NCBI GenBank assembly: GCA_024305745.1
Contig: JAHRBS010000001.1
Location: 1,116,001-1,180,000, forward strand
Origin: Polyporus tsugae
Taxonomy: Eukaryota > Basidiomycota > Agaricomycetes > Polyporales > Polyporaceae
Reading direction: 5' to 3'
Length of the DNA stretch: 64,000 nucleotides
Position numbers and translations under genes: made by a program. This document shows positions 10,410 to 21,554 of the stretch, piece by piece. Each line of letters starts with the position of its first letter. The stretch's first letter is position 1. The notes beneath the pieces were generated by a model, which searched no databases, was not told the origin of the DNA, and saw nothing but the letters and a program-made list of their open reading frames with translations.

Positions 10410-13400
10410 CTTTAGTCTGTGTTCTACGTTCACCAGCTTCGCATGCATCTATTTCTGGTCTGGTCATATGCCCTAACGTGTTGGACTCATGCTTTAAAAC
10501 GCCAGGTCTTAGCGCGATCGCATCCAGAGTCTGACATCGGACGTCTCTCGTGTTATATGTACTAATCACCCGCCCCTCTTCCTCTACCCCACTCGCTCTC
10601 CGTGTTATGTTTCTCCGATTTGTTACGGTATTTCCCCGTTCCCAACGCCACTGACACGCCTGCTGCTCTTCACGCATCTGTTCCCCCGTTATCGTTTATC
10701 TTTCCTTACCATATACCAAGTTTTATTTGCCTATCAGCGAGCATTCTGCATAGCTTCGAGGTGGCTATTTGTTTGCGACGAAATCTGTACCATTTCGTGC
10801 CGTGCCGCGCTTGCGGTCGTTCTTCCCATATGTATAATCGAATCGCGTAACCCGCGACTTGTACGATGAAATTACCCTAGCTCGATAACCAGTTCATTTG
10901 CTGCATGACCCGTAACGGACATTGGACTTGGAGAGGTTGACCATAGCTTGCACTGAATCATAATGTTGCGCATTACTTGAAACGATCTTGCGATCTTGTA
11001 GGTCCAAGTATAACCAGGAGGGAGCGCAAATTCATGTCATATGGTCTCAGGAGGCGATGCTGGGCGGTTGGCCATGTACCGGAAGCCGAGTTACCCGTCG
11101 CGTAGACCCCGAACGGACAGATCATGATGGCGGACATGAATATTGGCGACTGAGATAGCTCCGCGACGTCAATACACGCATCGAGATAGCGAGAAACTGG
11201 TTACACATGGGCACATGTTCGTACAGACCTATCAACCCCAGCTATCAACGTATATCAACCCCTGGGGTATCCCCGGCAATCACCAGCAATGACAGTATCG
11301 TGGAAGGCCCCACGAGATTTGTAAAAACACGCAGGACAAGAAGAGACGGGTACCATGAGCTCGGAGGCGTATCGACCGCAGGTTTGGGCCAAGGGCGTGG
11401 AGCGTTCACCAGTCGTATGCATCCGATACGAGGAGGGGGGTCATATTGGCCTCAAGTTATTGGGGTCAGCGCGGGCGGTCACCGTCTTCCCCCGCCCCGT
11501 CGTCTGTGCCTGTGCATGTGCCGCGGCCTTCTGCCGCCGACGGGCGCCGATGCTGGCGACGAGGAGAGATACATCTGCAGGAACGTTCAGCACGAGTCTG
11601 AAACAACGGTGACGCACCTGTGGATATGAGGCACAAGCGGGCGAGCGAGCGTGAAGGAGCTGAGCTTGATGGTGGACCGAGTGAAGACGTGGGGAGCGGC
11701 ACAGCACAGGCACAAGGGGTGGGTGAGCAGGCGAATCACGGACCGCGTAAATACATGCGGGACCAGTTCGGGCTCGGGTCCAGGTTGGGGCCCGACTCAC
11801 TGAACGCGGGCGTATCAACTCAGAGAGCGCGCAGGGCAGGGTGACACCCTGTCGGGCACGGGTAGGCGTATTACGAAGATGGCTGTGAGAAGCCAGTTGA
11901 CGACGAAGAGGGCCACCACATAGAGATTGCTGAGCGGGATACGGGAACGTCGTACGGCCGGGCGCCCGAAAGTATGATGCGTCGAGGATGTAGGTGTTGA
12001 AATGGTATGTAGGCGTGCTGCTGGTCTTGGCCTTATAGACCTTGACGGACGCTTTGGATGCTGCATTGTCGAATGAATTTGGTTAACAAAGGGACACAAA
12101 CAGTCATGTAAAGTAGGTCGCGTACTAGTCTTCATTCATTCACGTCGTATCGCAGAGAAGTCTGGGATAGTAGCAACCAAAAACGCCAGAAGCGCCATAG
12201 AAGGAGAAGTCGAGTCGGTGGTGACCTTCAGCTTCCCACAGCTGTTTGAGCCATAGCTTCTAACCAACAAAGCCGCTGAGTGCCAGTGGCAAGAACCACC
12301 CTTGCCGCTGATTTGCCTGACCTGCCTAGAATGTACGGTGTGCTCATGAGTCGTCTCGCGCAGAATACTTGAGAGATCCGTACAGGTAGGAGGAACATTT
12401 CCTGGTCTGCATGGCTATCGCGAATAGTCCAGCGGAAGGGACTCGGGCGGCTGGCTTCGATGAATTCAATTGTGTGATACAACACCTATCTGATAACGGG
12501 ATTACGTACCAGGGCTGTGAGCGAAACAAGCCCATGGGTTCATCCCTACTGGTAAATATCAGGACAAATAGGGGCTAGAAGTGGGGCTGCGGACGCACAA
12601 GTTTCAGGTCCCCGGTGGGCTTATGTAATCGCCGTTTCTGGTCTCTCAGACGCCCGTAACGCGTCGATCGCGCGCCCCCGAAGAGCCCAGCGGATAGGCG
12701 CCCGAGCGCGACGACGGCGCAAGTGAAGACAACACGAACGAACGGCTCCCGCCCGCCAAAATATTTATGAAAAGTAAAGGAATATGTTTGTGAGAGATCT
12801 CGGTGTGAACGCGATAGAAAGGACAAACTACAGCAATCCCAGTGAATTCTACAACATTTTGCGCAATAAGCGCCCGAGCGCGTTGAGGGCGCGAGGAGGG
12901 AATAACCACAGCGACGGCCCTCTGCGGCTCAATAACCCAGAAAAAAACAGAATGCTACGTATTTCATATACTTCAGCACAAACACAATGGAAGACAAAAA
13001 ACTTCGACCGCTGTTGAGGCAGCCAGGGCAGATGCAAAGGGGAGAAGCCAGAGAAACTATGTAACACTCGAAAATGACAACAGATAGAGCGCGGGAAGCT
13101 TTGGGAGACTGGGGATGAGTGCGGGAGGACGCGCGACGCCAGCGTGCGCCGACATTCACAAGAGCGCGCGCATGGGAGGACGCGCGAGAGGGGAGGGGGA
13201 GGGTGCGCGATAGCCGAGGGACCAGAAATCGGATCATCAGGACTGGAAATCGGAGGCAACGCAGCTGTCTGCGGATGGGGTCAAAACCCGCAGGGGACCC
13301 AGCGAAACGTGCGTCCGAAGCTCTTCGAGCACCTCCGATTTCCAGTCCTGATGTGATCGGATTTCTGGTCCCTCGGGAAGGAGGGAAGCGAACAAGGGGG

Positions 13401-13763
13401 TCGCGCGCGCGCGCGAGGTCGCGAGCCCATTCTCACACGTCACACAGCCCTCGGAGGGGGCGCCGGGGTCCGGGCTCGGTCACGGTGGGGCGGGTGACGC
13501 GTGACCTTCCTTATACGGTAGCGAGACCTGAAATTGGCGCCCTAGAGACCAGAAATCTCCGACAAGAAGTCGAACGCTTGACGCGCGAGTTAGATGTGGG
13601 GAAGGGGCGCTTAAATCCCGGTTATCACCGCGGCTCTTGCCGAGCAACATGAGGGTCATCGGAACTTGAACTCGATTCCAAGTATACACGCGATGTGCCT
13701 ACAGTCATTTGTAAGTGCAATGGACGCTTGTCCAAAGCTTGTCCGCTACACTTCCCGTACAAG
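10410..13763. other. Gene-poor interval
   Basis: This 3.35 kb stretch holds the 3' flank of the Mei2-like gene and otherwise no recognisable coding sequence. The minus frames 12228..12485 and 12849..13259 and the plus frame 13119..13652 lack family resemblance. It contains the foldback repeat at 13214..13376, annotated separately, and two copies of a GCGCCCGAGCGCG motif near 12698 and 12869. Confidence 0.45.
13214..13376. repeat. Inverted (foldback) repeat, 43/45-bp arms
   Basis: The left arm 13214..13256 and the reverse complement of the right arm 13332..13376 agree at 42 of 43 positions, apart from one 2-nt insertion. Arms begin CCGAGGGACCAGAAATC and end TCAGGACTGGAAATCGGAGG. The 75-bp spacer contains a further short stem (CTGCGG...CCCGCAG). 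A third partial copy, GAGACCAGAAATCTCC, lies near 13546. The element could fold into a long hairpin in DNA or RNA. It may be a MITE or foldback relic; no transposase is nearby. Confidence 0.75.
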
Positions 13764-15059
13764 TCAGGGCGTCTCATGAGGATGGATGACCAACTTGGTC
13801 GCGCTGACACCACCAGTCTTGATACGCTCCAGTCCGGTCGTGATCCCCGCGAGACCGCCTCGAATGACTTCCACCTTGTTGGGCTAGCCAGATTACGGTA
13901 AAATGGGAGCGCAGCGCAGTAGCTGACAGAAGGCGTACCTGCAACACCCCAGACTCCAGCCAGCCGGGGAGCTGCTTGAACAGTGCAACCCCGACCTCCC
14001 TGTTGTCCGGAACGTAGACACTCGCGAAGACTTCGACGATCGTCTTGCTTTCATTTGCCTGCTCTTCTTCAGTTAATATGGCTTTCTTCCAGGTGATGAC
14101 TAGGGTTCCTCTAGGCGGAAGCGCGTTGTATGCGATGCGTTGTGTCTCGGGAGACGAGATCGCGTCGTAAGCAAACGTCAAGGGCACGCCGGCCATGACG
14201 GTAGCGACCTGCGAAAGAAGTTCCGGCTGGACGATGTTCCGATCGAGGACACGGTCTGCGCCGAGCGTGGTCAGGAGGGAAAAGTTATGGGGAGATGCAG
14301 TGGTTACGATTGGCGAGAAACCAGAAAGCTTTGCCATCTGGATGACTGTCATGCAGCTGAGTGCCAGTGGGGTAGTGGTGTTGAGATGAATGGATACCAA
14401 CGCACCGGCTTGTCCGACGGAGGACGCGCCTCCCATGATGAGAGCAGGCTTCCCAGCGTTCACGGTGGGTCCGTCTTTCTTCCAGGGTGGGATGAAGTGT
14501 GCGCCCTTCGATGCTGGATTATGGTTATACATTCCGAGGACTGCCATGCAGATCGCCACTGGCAGAGCTGATCCTTCGTCAAAGGAGAAAACCGACGGAA
14601 TCTAATCGCTCTTAACATTAGAGAGAAGCATACGCAAGAGGTGGTCAGGACACTTACCTTCGCAGCCAACTCTGCAGGGACGACGGAATACTGTTGATAG
14701 GTGCCATGCTGGGGCTCGAAGAAACCTTGCCAGAAACTGGAGCGCAAAGTGTGGTGAGAAAATATGGGGTTGAACGTGGGCTGCGATAGGTACACTTGCA
14801 TTCTGTCGCCCTTCGCAAGCGCGGTGACCTCCGATCCGACCTCCTCCACAATCCCGGCAGCGTCGATGCCTAGGATGGCGGGGTACGTCTCAACGTATAC
14901 TCCATATGTTTGGATCTTCCACTCCACAGGATTGAGGGCTGCCGATTCAATGCGGACAAGGACTTCTGATGGACCGGGACGAGGGATTACGGCCAAGCCG
15001 ACAACAAAATTGCCTCGCTTAGCAGGGAGAATGAGTGCCTTCTGAGAAGGGGGAGCCAT
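13764..15059 (-). CDS. MDR-type zinc-less alcohol dehydrogenase / enoyl reductase-like
   Basis: Five exons on the minus strand: 14794..15059, 14658..14736, 14406..14601, 13939..14345 and 13764..13883. They give 355 residues, the usual length for fungal ToxD-like and quinone-oxidoreductase-like proteins. Visible elements are VLVRIESAALNPVEWKIQ, GIDAAGIVEEVG, PALIMGGASSVGQ (nucleotide-binding loop, interrupted by the third intron) and AKLSGFSPIVTTASPHN. The C-terminal GGLAGITTGLERIKTGGVS is standard for the family. No catalytic zinc ligands are seen, as expected for the zinc-less branch. It should reduce an alpha,beta-unsaturated carbonyl or quinone with NADPH. The true substrate is unknown, and no biosynthetic cluster surrounds it. 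Confidence 0.9.
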
Positions 15060-15974
15060 GACTAGAGAGTAAAAAGTGAGCGAGCCGGGTTACGGTGCGA
15101 TGAGATGAGAGAGGATGAAACGGTGGCCGAGAGCGTTCTCAATCGATCTGCGGAGTGACGTTGGACTCTAGCGGCATCGTGACGAGCTCTGGGTGAACGC
15201 ACCCGTCCCAATGTTCTAAAGAAAATCGGTTTGCATACGTGGTTGATACCCGTTACTTGCCCGACACCCGGTTCCAGACCTGAGCCAGTCGCCAATGCAG
15301 GGTCTGAGGATATTGCATGTCGTAATTCAGTGAGCAGTGTCATCGGGCAGATCCTCGGGGTTGCTAATGCTGGTCCCTAAGGCGGACCCTGATCGATTTT
15401 CAGTAGCTATCAACTTTCCTGTATTCCTCAAAATTCGGCAGTCTTGGTCTGCGGGTTCTCACGTAAGTATGGCATACTGAGGATATTAATTGCTGAACCA
15501 CGCTCACAGTCGACAAAAAAACGGCAGAGTGTCCACCTGGCGATCATTCAGCGTTGTCATGAACCACGCTCCCTCGGGCAGGACTCGGTGCCCGAAGAGA
15601 AGGCCGACGGCGACGGCCCGTGTTGCAACTTGTCGTCGGCATGCACAGGCCAGAAACCTGTATATATGCATGTGAGTATTTCCGGATTTCCTGGCATATG
15701 GGAGAACTCAACGATACGCGTTTTATTGCGTTGTCGGTGTGTTGCGCCCTACTTGAGATTCCGCGAGCGTAAGTAGTGGCCGTTGGTACGTACTGCGAAT
15801 GATCATCGCGAGCGGGCAGGCCCGGGGCAGGCTTAGCGCTGATAGGCCCGGCCCTAAACTCCATTAGGCGCTCGGGACGGATCTGCAGGTCGATTGAACT
15901 TGAATTTATCTGGCTTCCGTCTGTTGTTATTCTGTTGACTCTGGGATCTGTTTTCACTCTGGTTATATGTTGCG
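15060..15974. other. Divergent intergenic region
   Basis: About 0.9 kb between two divergent genes, the oxidoreductase leftward and the GT49-like protein rightward. It should hold both promoters. No gene-like frame or clear TATA box was seen. Confidence 0.4.
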
Positions 15975-17379
15975 ATGATGGAAGACAACGTGGAGAAGAC
16001 ATGGACAGCAGGCATACTGCCAAAGCCTCGAGGACCACTTGTCAACAAGGCTGCTAGTGGTCTCCAGCTTGAAGATGGCCGACATATCCCGAGGAGAACC
16101 AGAACCTACTCGCATAGCACGAGAAACCCTCTGATTCACCGCCTTGATACGTGGTTATTTAGCGTGCTTCCAACCACTCTGCGCTCGTCCATTCCTACCT
16201 TGGCTTTGCTCTACTGTCTTCTCAGCATCTGGTTTTTCTCTGGCTACATTTCTTCTGGGAGCCTCTCGCGGCCTCCTAGCCTCAGCCTCCCTCAACAAGG
16301 TGAGGTCATCTATGCATATTTGATTTCATTTTACTAAGTTTTGCTTGGTAGAGATACTTGAGATATCGGCCTTGGAACGGCTTTCCCTGGATCACCTACT
16401 GTCCAAAGTTTCGTCGTTGCGTCCTCTCACTCTCGATCCGGATGTCCTAGGAGCTCGGGTGGACCGTTCTCCGTTCTGTGCATGTGTTTGGGCCACGGAG
16501 GAGGAGATGGACTTGATTGTGCCGTGGGCGGAAAAGTGGACAGGTACGAGTAACCAACCACCTGACGATTCACATTACATCATAACCATAGGTCCCATGA
16601 GCCTTCTCATCACCACTACGTCTACGCCGGCTTCGTCTCAGCACAGGACCCTGCTGTCAATGCTCGCGAAGGTCCAGAGCAAGAGTCCCCTTTTACGGAA
16701 GACGCTCTCGGCCCATGTCTTACACCTCGACCCCATTCTAGAGACTCGGCCAAACGCGTTTCTCAATCTGGCACGCTTGCTTTCGCCCTGTCCTCGCGCG
16801 GTCCTCTTTCCTGGCAACCTCTCGTACGCGCCTCCGAAGAACCTCTACAAGACTCTGATCGTTCAGCACACCTCTTCGTCCTCAGCGGTGACTGGCCGAA
16901 TCCGCAGGCGCAAGCCCGTCGTTCTCACCATGCGAGAACACACCTCCTTCCCCTTCGCACCGCTGGCGCCTCTGCTCATCTCGCGCGACGATCCGACTTG
17001 GTGCACCGAGCGGTTCTTCGCCAACGTCTCACGCTCTGCCGATTGGGAGGAGTGTCTCTGGCAAGTCTGGCTGGTGCACTTCGGCGATGTGGAAGCGAAG
17101 CAACTCCAAGGCTGGACGCCTGCGGTACCGGATAGGTCGAATGCTTGGCAGTCCGAGACTCCCGCGATGGTAAGGATGCCCGCGTTATCATCTGCGCTGC
17201 ATTGGACTCAGGCGTATGTACAGGAGAAGATACACCGGCGTTTGGCGGCAAAGTTTAGAGGCGAGACTTGTGCGCTGGCAATCCGGCGATTCACTGCTCT
17301 ACGGGATCCTGGTAACACTGTGGATACGAAGAAGGCGCGATGGCTGAAGCGGGTGTGTCGAGGTTGGACCTCTGGATGA
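15975..17379 (+). CDS. Type II membrane protein resembling GT49/LARGE-like glycosyltransferases
   Basis: Exons 15975..16299, 16352..16543 and 16592..17379 give 434 residues. The second intron (48 nt, a multiple of three) could be retained without breaking the frame, but splicing restores a better WTGPMSLLITT match. One hydrophobic segment near residues 75-95 (LALLYCLLSIWFFSGYI) predicts a type II Golgi or ER membrane protein. The lumenal part has the layout of GT49-like proteins: FLNLARLLSPCPRAVLF, then PLLISRDDPTWCTERFF and a C-terminal WEECLWQVW region. The DxD metal-binding motif that normally follows the first block is absent (FPGN instead). It may be a non-catalytic relative or have another chemistry. 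Family call is from memory of sequence patterns and only moderate. Confidence 0.62.
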
Positions 17380-17476
17380 GATCCAGTATTCGAGTCCTCA
17401 TGTACGATGTCCCGAACGGCAATTCCTTGTCGCATCCCCTCATTACTACTATACATGTTCTCCACGCACGAAAGTG

Positions 17477-19415
17477 TCAAGTCATGACATATCCACATGT
17501 GTTGCATCTGAACTGGGTGCGGATCGTTGGCATCGGGCATCCCTGTGGGCAAAACGAGGGTGGCTTGGGGCCTCCAAATTGATCTGGAGGGGCGGCAACG
17601 CATGCAAGCTTGTGTATCAACATCCCGAACGTGTCGGCGCACGCGGCCAGCTGTCCTTGGGCGAAACGGCTGATCCACCAAGGGAGCCGTATGGTGACAT
17701 TGGGATGCTTGATGTGTACGAGGAGGAAGTTGAGTTCCATGTCTTGAATCTCGGGATACCTGGTGCCATGCGGTCAGCGTCCCAAGGTAGTGCCAAGTCA
17801 CAATGCCGGTAGTTACTGACCTACAGGTGAAATTGGAAAACAATTCGTCCAAGATATTCTGCGTCGACAACTTGGACTGGATGTCGGTCCCAGCTTGCAT
17901 CCGCAACACCTCGTTGCCATACTTGAGTGACAGGTGTTCAGACTCCATCCACGCTGATTGAATGCAGGTGAACGTACCTTGGCAGCAAGCCGGTACATCG
18001 ACTTCGGAGAGCAGATAGGCAACTGGGATGGGTCCCTCGCGCCGTCTTGGTAGATCATACCCTGCGAACGCAGCGGTGCGAAGGCGACTCTACCCGTGTA
18101 TGCGTAGAATATGAACGTGCGCAAGCTGCGCGGACCTGCTGAGTCCCAATGCTGGTAGGCAAGACAAGATGGGGTCGTGCTTACGTTTGGAAAGCTGTAT
18201 CGGTGACCAGAACAGTCCGAGTTGCCGGCCCAATCTCGCAACGCCCGCCGTGGTTACCCTTGGCTGGCCGCTCCCGAGGCACTTCGAGATCATCGGCTTG
18301 TACGGGCCCTGTCGCCTTCGAACTGGGTGCGTCTTCTGGGAGTGCCTCTGCTTTGTGCTCTCCAACTTCACCCGGGTAATCCTGTGCGGATGCCGCGTCC
18401 CCGAGCTTCGTCTGTGACTAACTTGAAATGTAAACGGGTACCTCAGAAGAAGGACCGACATAACGTACCGAAGTGTCATCACCATCTTCGTGAGTCCCCG
18501 CGTCCGGGGTTTCCGTGACGCCCTTCGACGCCTCTCCCGTGGATGGATCAGACGCTACGGCCTTGACAATGCCTACGGTTTGCTCTTCAACAACGTCTTC
18601 GTCGGCGTCCAATTGCTCTTCAGGCTCAAACTCACACCCGGAGTTGATATCTCCATCCTCTAGGTCGCTATCTTCGAGATAGTCGTGGTGACCGGTCTGG
18701 AAGGACGCGTCAATGTCGCGTATGTCAGCGTCCTCGAGCACGTCGGGCAGCACGTCGGTGTCCAACACTAGAATGCATTCAGATGAATGAGGTGGAGTGC
18801 ACGAGAACGAGAGGCTTCGGACGTACAAAGATGCCCACTCGTCAATGCCCTTCGTACAAGAGCGCTGTTGGCATGCAACGCTCGAACACCACCAGCGCGT
18901 GCAAGAGCTTGGGAGCGACGAGAGCAAGCGAGGATCTTGACGTCTTCGAACGTCCCGGACAGGATGCTGGAGTTCAACGCGAACTGGGCGACCTCTTCCC
19001 AAGTGGCGTTCGGCGGAACCGCAACGAGCAAGTCAGCTTGGGGAGATGCCACTCCGGAAGGTCGAGGCATCGAGTCAGCTTTGATAGTAGCGGCCGACTT
19101 GGACCCCTCGGGCATACTAGTGGATCGTTGCTGAGATGACGCCTTCTGCGGCATGTATGGCTTGCTTGAAGGTCCGGATACCTCTTGAACCTGGGCTACT
19201 GAACGGTGTGGCTCTTTGTCTTCAGGTTTTGTGAGGCCGTACGTTCCTTTCTTCTTGTTCGTCTTCTGCTTCTGCTTCCTTTTCTCCCGCTTCTTTCTCG
19301 TGGCCGTTTCCTTCCCGTTTCCCTGTTTCTTCTCGGAGGGCTCCTCTGCGGGCTGGGACATCAGCAGCGATGAGAGGGGAGGGATTAGTAGGTGGGATGA
19401 CATCGACTCGAACAC
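17477..19415 (-). CDS. BTB/POZ-like array protein, copy A
   Basis: Six exons: 18827..19415, 18469..18767, 18185..18411, 17978..18125, 17821..17921 and 17477..17759, giving 548 residues, the longest copy. The N-terminus is rich in Lys and Arg (residues about 25-50) and could be a nuclear signal. The BTB-like region begins GTFEDVKILACSRR and continues after an acidic insertion (EDSDLEDGD) with AFIFYAYTG-type sequence and CSPKSMYRLAAK. A BACK-like helix segment (TQNILDELFSNF) follows, then a C-terminal CPQGC...CNTCG motif. The start at 19415 is the most upstream in-frame ATG; an internal Met further on is possible. It is the most diverged copy. By analogy with BTB proteins it may dimerise or bind a cullin; the true role is unknown. 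Confidence 0.85.
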
Positions 19416-19721
19416 ATGGGATGATGACCAGATAAAGATCCGTCAGAGACGTAATCCGAGTAAGCGTTCACGTCACGGCACATGCCTGACACGAGGGGGT
19501 GATGAACAAAAGCTCTTCACAGAAGGTAAGGATAGGACACACCAATTCTAGGAAGACCTATTGATAGGCCCTGTACAACATCGGACGTGGGAAGCTTCCA
19601 TTAACAACGTTTCACTTTGCAGCAGTCTCCTCGTCCCATGCCCTCGATGACTCGTCCGTACCGGAAAACGGTAACAGTGATTCCCCGGGCTCGAGCAGTA
19701 TACATCAGGTTGATCGACCTC
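19416..19721. other. Spacer between BTB copies A and B
   Basis: About 0.3 kb holding the 3' flank of copy B and the promoter of copy A. No TATA-like element or additional coding sequence was recognised. Confidence 0.4.
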
Positions 19722-21113
19722 TCAGAAAGTGTAGCTACAGCTCTGGCAGCGATAGGAGCTGCTACAACCATTGGGGCACCTCTTCATACCCGGTTGAAGC
19801 GTAGCTGCCGGAGGGGTATTGAGCTTGGAAATGAGCGATGCCAGGATACCAGCGGCGCCCTTTGGAAGACGTCCCTCCTCCATGGCTTCAAGCCAAGTGG
19901 GAAGGCGCCCTTGTATCCCATTATCTTTGATGTTGGCATGCAAGTAATCAAGCTCTACGGCTTGGATGTCAGGATACCTGGTATAGTCGTCAGAATTAAC
20001 TTGTCATGCACAATTGCAGCACTAGGAGCGGACGCACAGAGAGGTGAATGTTGAAAATATCTCTTCAAGGATATTGTTTAGAGAAAGCTTTGATTTGATG
20101 TCGTTCGACGCCTTCTCTTTCAGAGATGCGATATCGTACTGGTTGGGATTAAACTTTACCGAGGAAACCCACAAAGAATTGTTGAGAATACCTTGTGTGC
20201 GATACGATACATGGACTTCGGTGAGCATAACGGCGCCTTGCAAGGGTCCTGTTCTTTCGGGCGAGGCATCTGCTGAGACTTGAGGGGAGAAAAGTTGAAC
20301 TCTTCGTAATACGCATAGAATATGAAGGCTTTCCATCTACAGCAAGTTGCTATAAGCACGGCGCAATAGATAATCTGACGAAACAAATCACTCACGTCGT
20401 GTACGCAATATCGCCCAAGAAGACGACACGGCCGGGGCGAGCATAGGTTCGGTTCTGCCCATCGCCGTTCACGAGGCTATCCGCACCCTCGGACCTATCC
20501 TCCTTCACAGTGGTGGATATGCCGTCGCTGTCCTAGCAGCATTCTATCATGCTCTGCACTAGTGCCATGATGGTAATGAACCACGCACCTTAGCATCCAT
20601 ATGGTTTCTCGCGCCAAGATCATGAGTAGACGTCGACGACAATCCTCCTTGGACATCCTCTTCATCTTCGAGGTCGCTGTCGGAAGAATAATCGTACATT
20701 TCCGTGCTAGTGGGCCGCGTCAGTGGATATGGTGCATCCATCTCGGTGATCCCGCTCTCCGAGAACCCAGCCCCGAAAACTAGCGCAGTCGATCAGCTGT
20801 TGAAGACAGCGTTTCGCATCGCGGAGGACTCACCAAAGTCAAAATGAGACGACGCCTTGCGGATCAGCGCGCTGTTGGCGAGTAGTGGGAGCGGGGTGTC
20901 GACGCTGCCATTACGAGTGCGCCGCGAGAATGCGAAAAACTTGACGTCCTCGAACGACCGACCGGTGACGCTGGCGAGGAGCGCGGCACGCTGGACCTGG
21001 TCTCTGGAAGCGGATGCCACTGGTGAGGCCTTCAGGACGTCGGGATGCGCTGCAGGAGCAGGGGCTGCGGTGCTGCTCATAGTCACTGATTTCGCTGATC
21101 GTCTCGTAGTCAT
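19722..21113 (-). CDS. BTB/POZ-like array protein, copy B
   Basis: Six exons: 20834..21113, 20589..20779, 20396..20532, 20192..20336, 20038..20138 and 19722..19977, giving 369 residues. Elements in order: GRSFEDVKFFAFSRRTR and LANSALIRKASSHFDFG (first half of the BTB region), an acidic linker with DYSSDSDLEDEED, RPGRVVFLGDIAYTTWKAF (second half), CSPKSMYRIAHK, a BACK-like segment ending EEIFSTFTSL, and a zinc-ribbon-like tail CPNGC...CQSC. All introns are GT..AG. Met at 21080 is an alternative start. A TATA-like TATATAAG lies about 50 bp before the ATG. It is preceded and followed by paralogues in the same orientation. Confidence 0.88.
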
Positions 21114-21158
21114 GGGTCAGACACTACCGAGAGCCTCGCTCGGACCAGACAGTCTTAA

Positions 21159-21166
21159 CTTATATA
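21159..21166 (-). promoter_or_regulatory. TATA-box-like element for BTB copy B
   Basis: TATATAAG reads on the minus strand about 46-53 bp upstream of the chosen start codon of copy B (21113). The short distance suggests either a short leader or that the downstream Met at 21080 is used. Confidence 0.4.
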
Positions 21167-21554
21167 ACATTGAAGAAAGCATGGACGTCTAGATTCGGCA
21201 AGGCATGCGACGCGAAGTATAGGCGGTACCCTGAAGATGTTCGCAGAAGCCATGACTACTGGTGCTGCGGTAATACTTACTGTATCTTCGACGTGAATGG
21301 GACAGCAGGTTGCAGGACGCGCCTATGCCAGCAAATATTACGGTCATGAGGGATGAGCTGCAGGATTCTTACGTTACTTACCACCACCGTACCGTGAAGG
21401 TCTTACGGAAATTGAAAATTGACAGGCTATGGAGAAATGTGTGGAGGCATCCGACGGGCGTCTATTGCATGAGGTGCCCAGGTTTCCTGTCAGCAACATA
21501 GAACCGTCACCGCGCTATTATCTACTACAAGGGTTTGCACGCGCCGAATGGAAA
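21167..21554. other. Spacer between BTB copies B and C
   Basis: About 0.4 kb between the copy B promoter and the stop codon of copy C. No gene-like frame and no repeat was noticed. Confidence 0.4.

Noticed and set aside
12600..13650. Possible transposon around the foldback repeat
   Set aside because: No transposase-like coding sequence and no target-site duplications could be seen around the arms.
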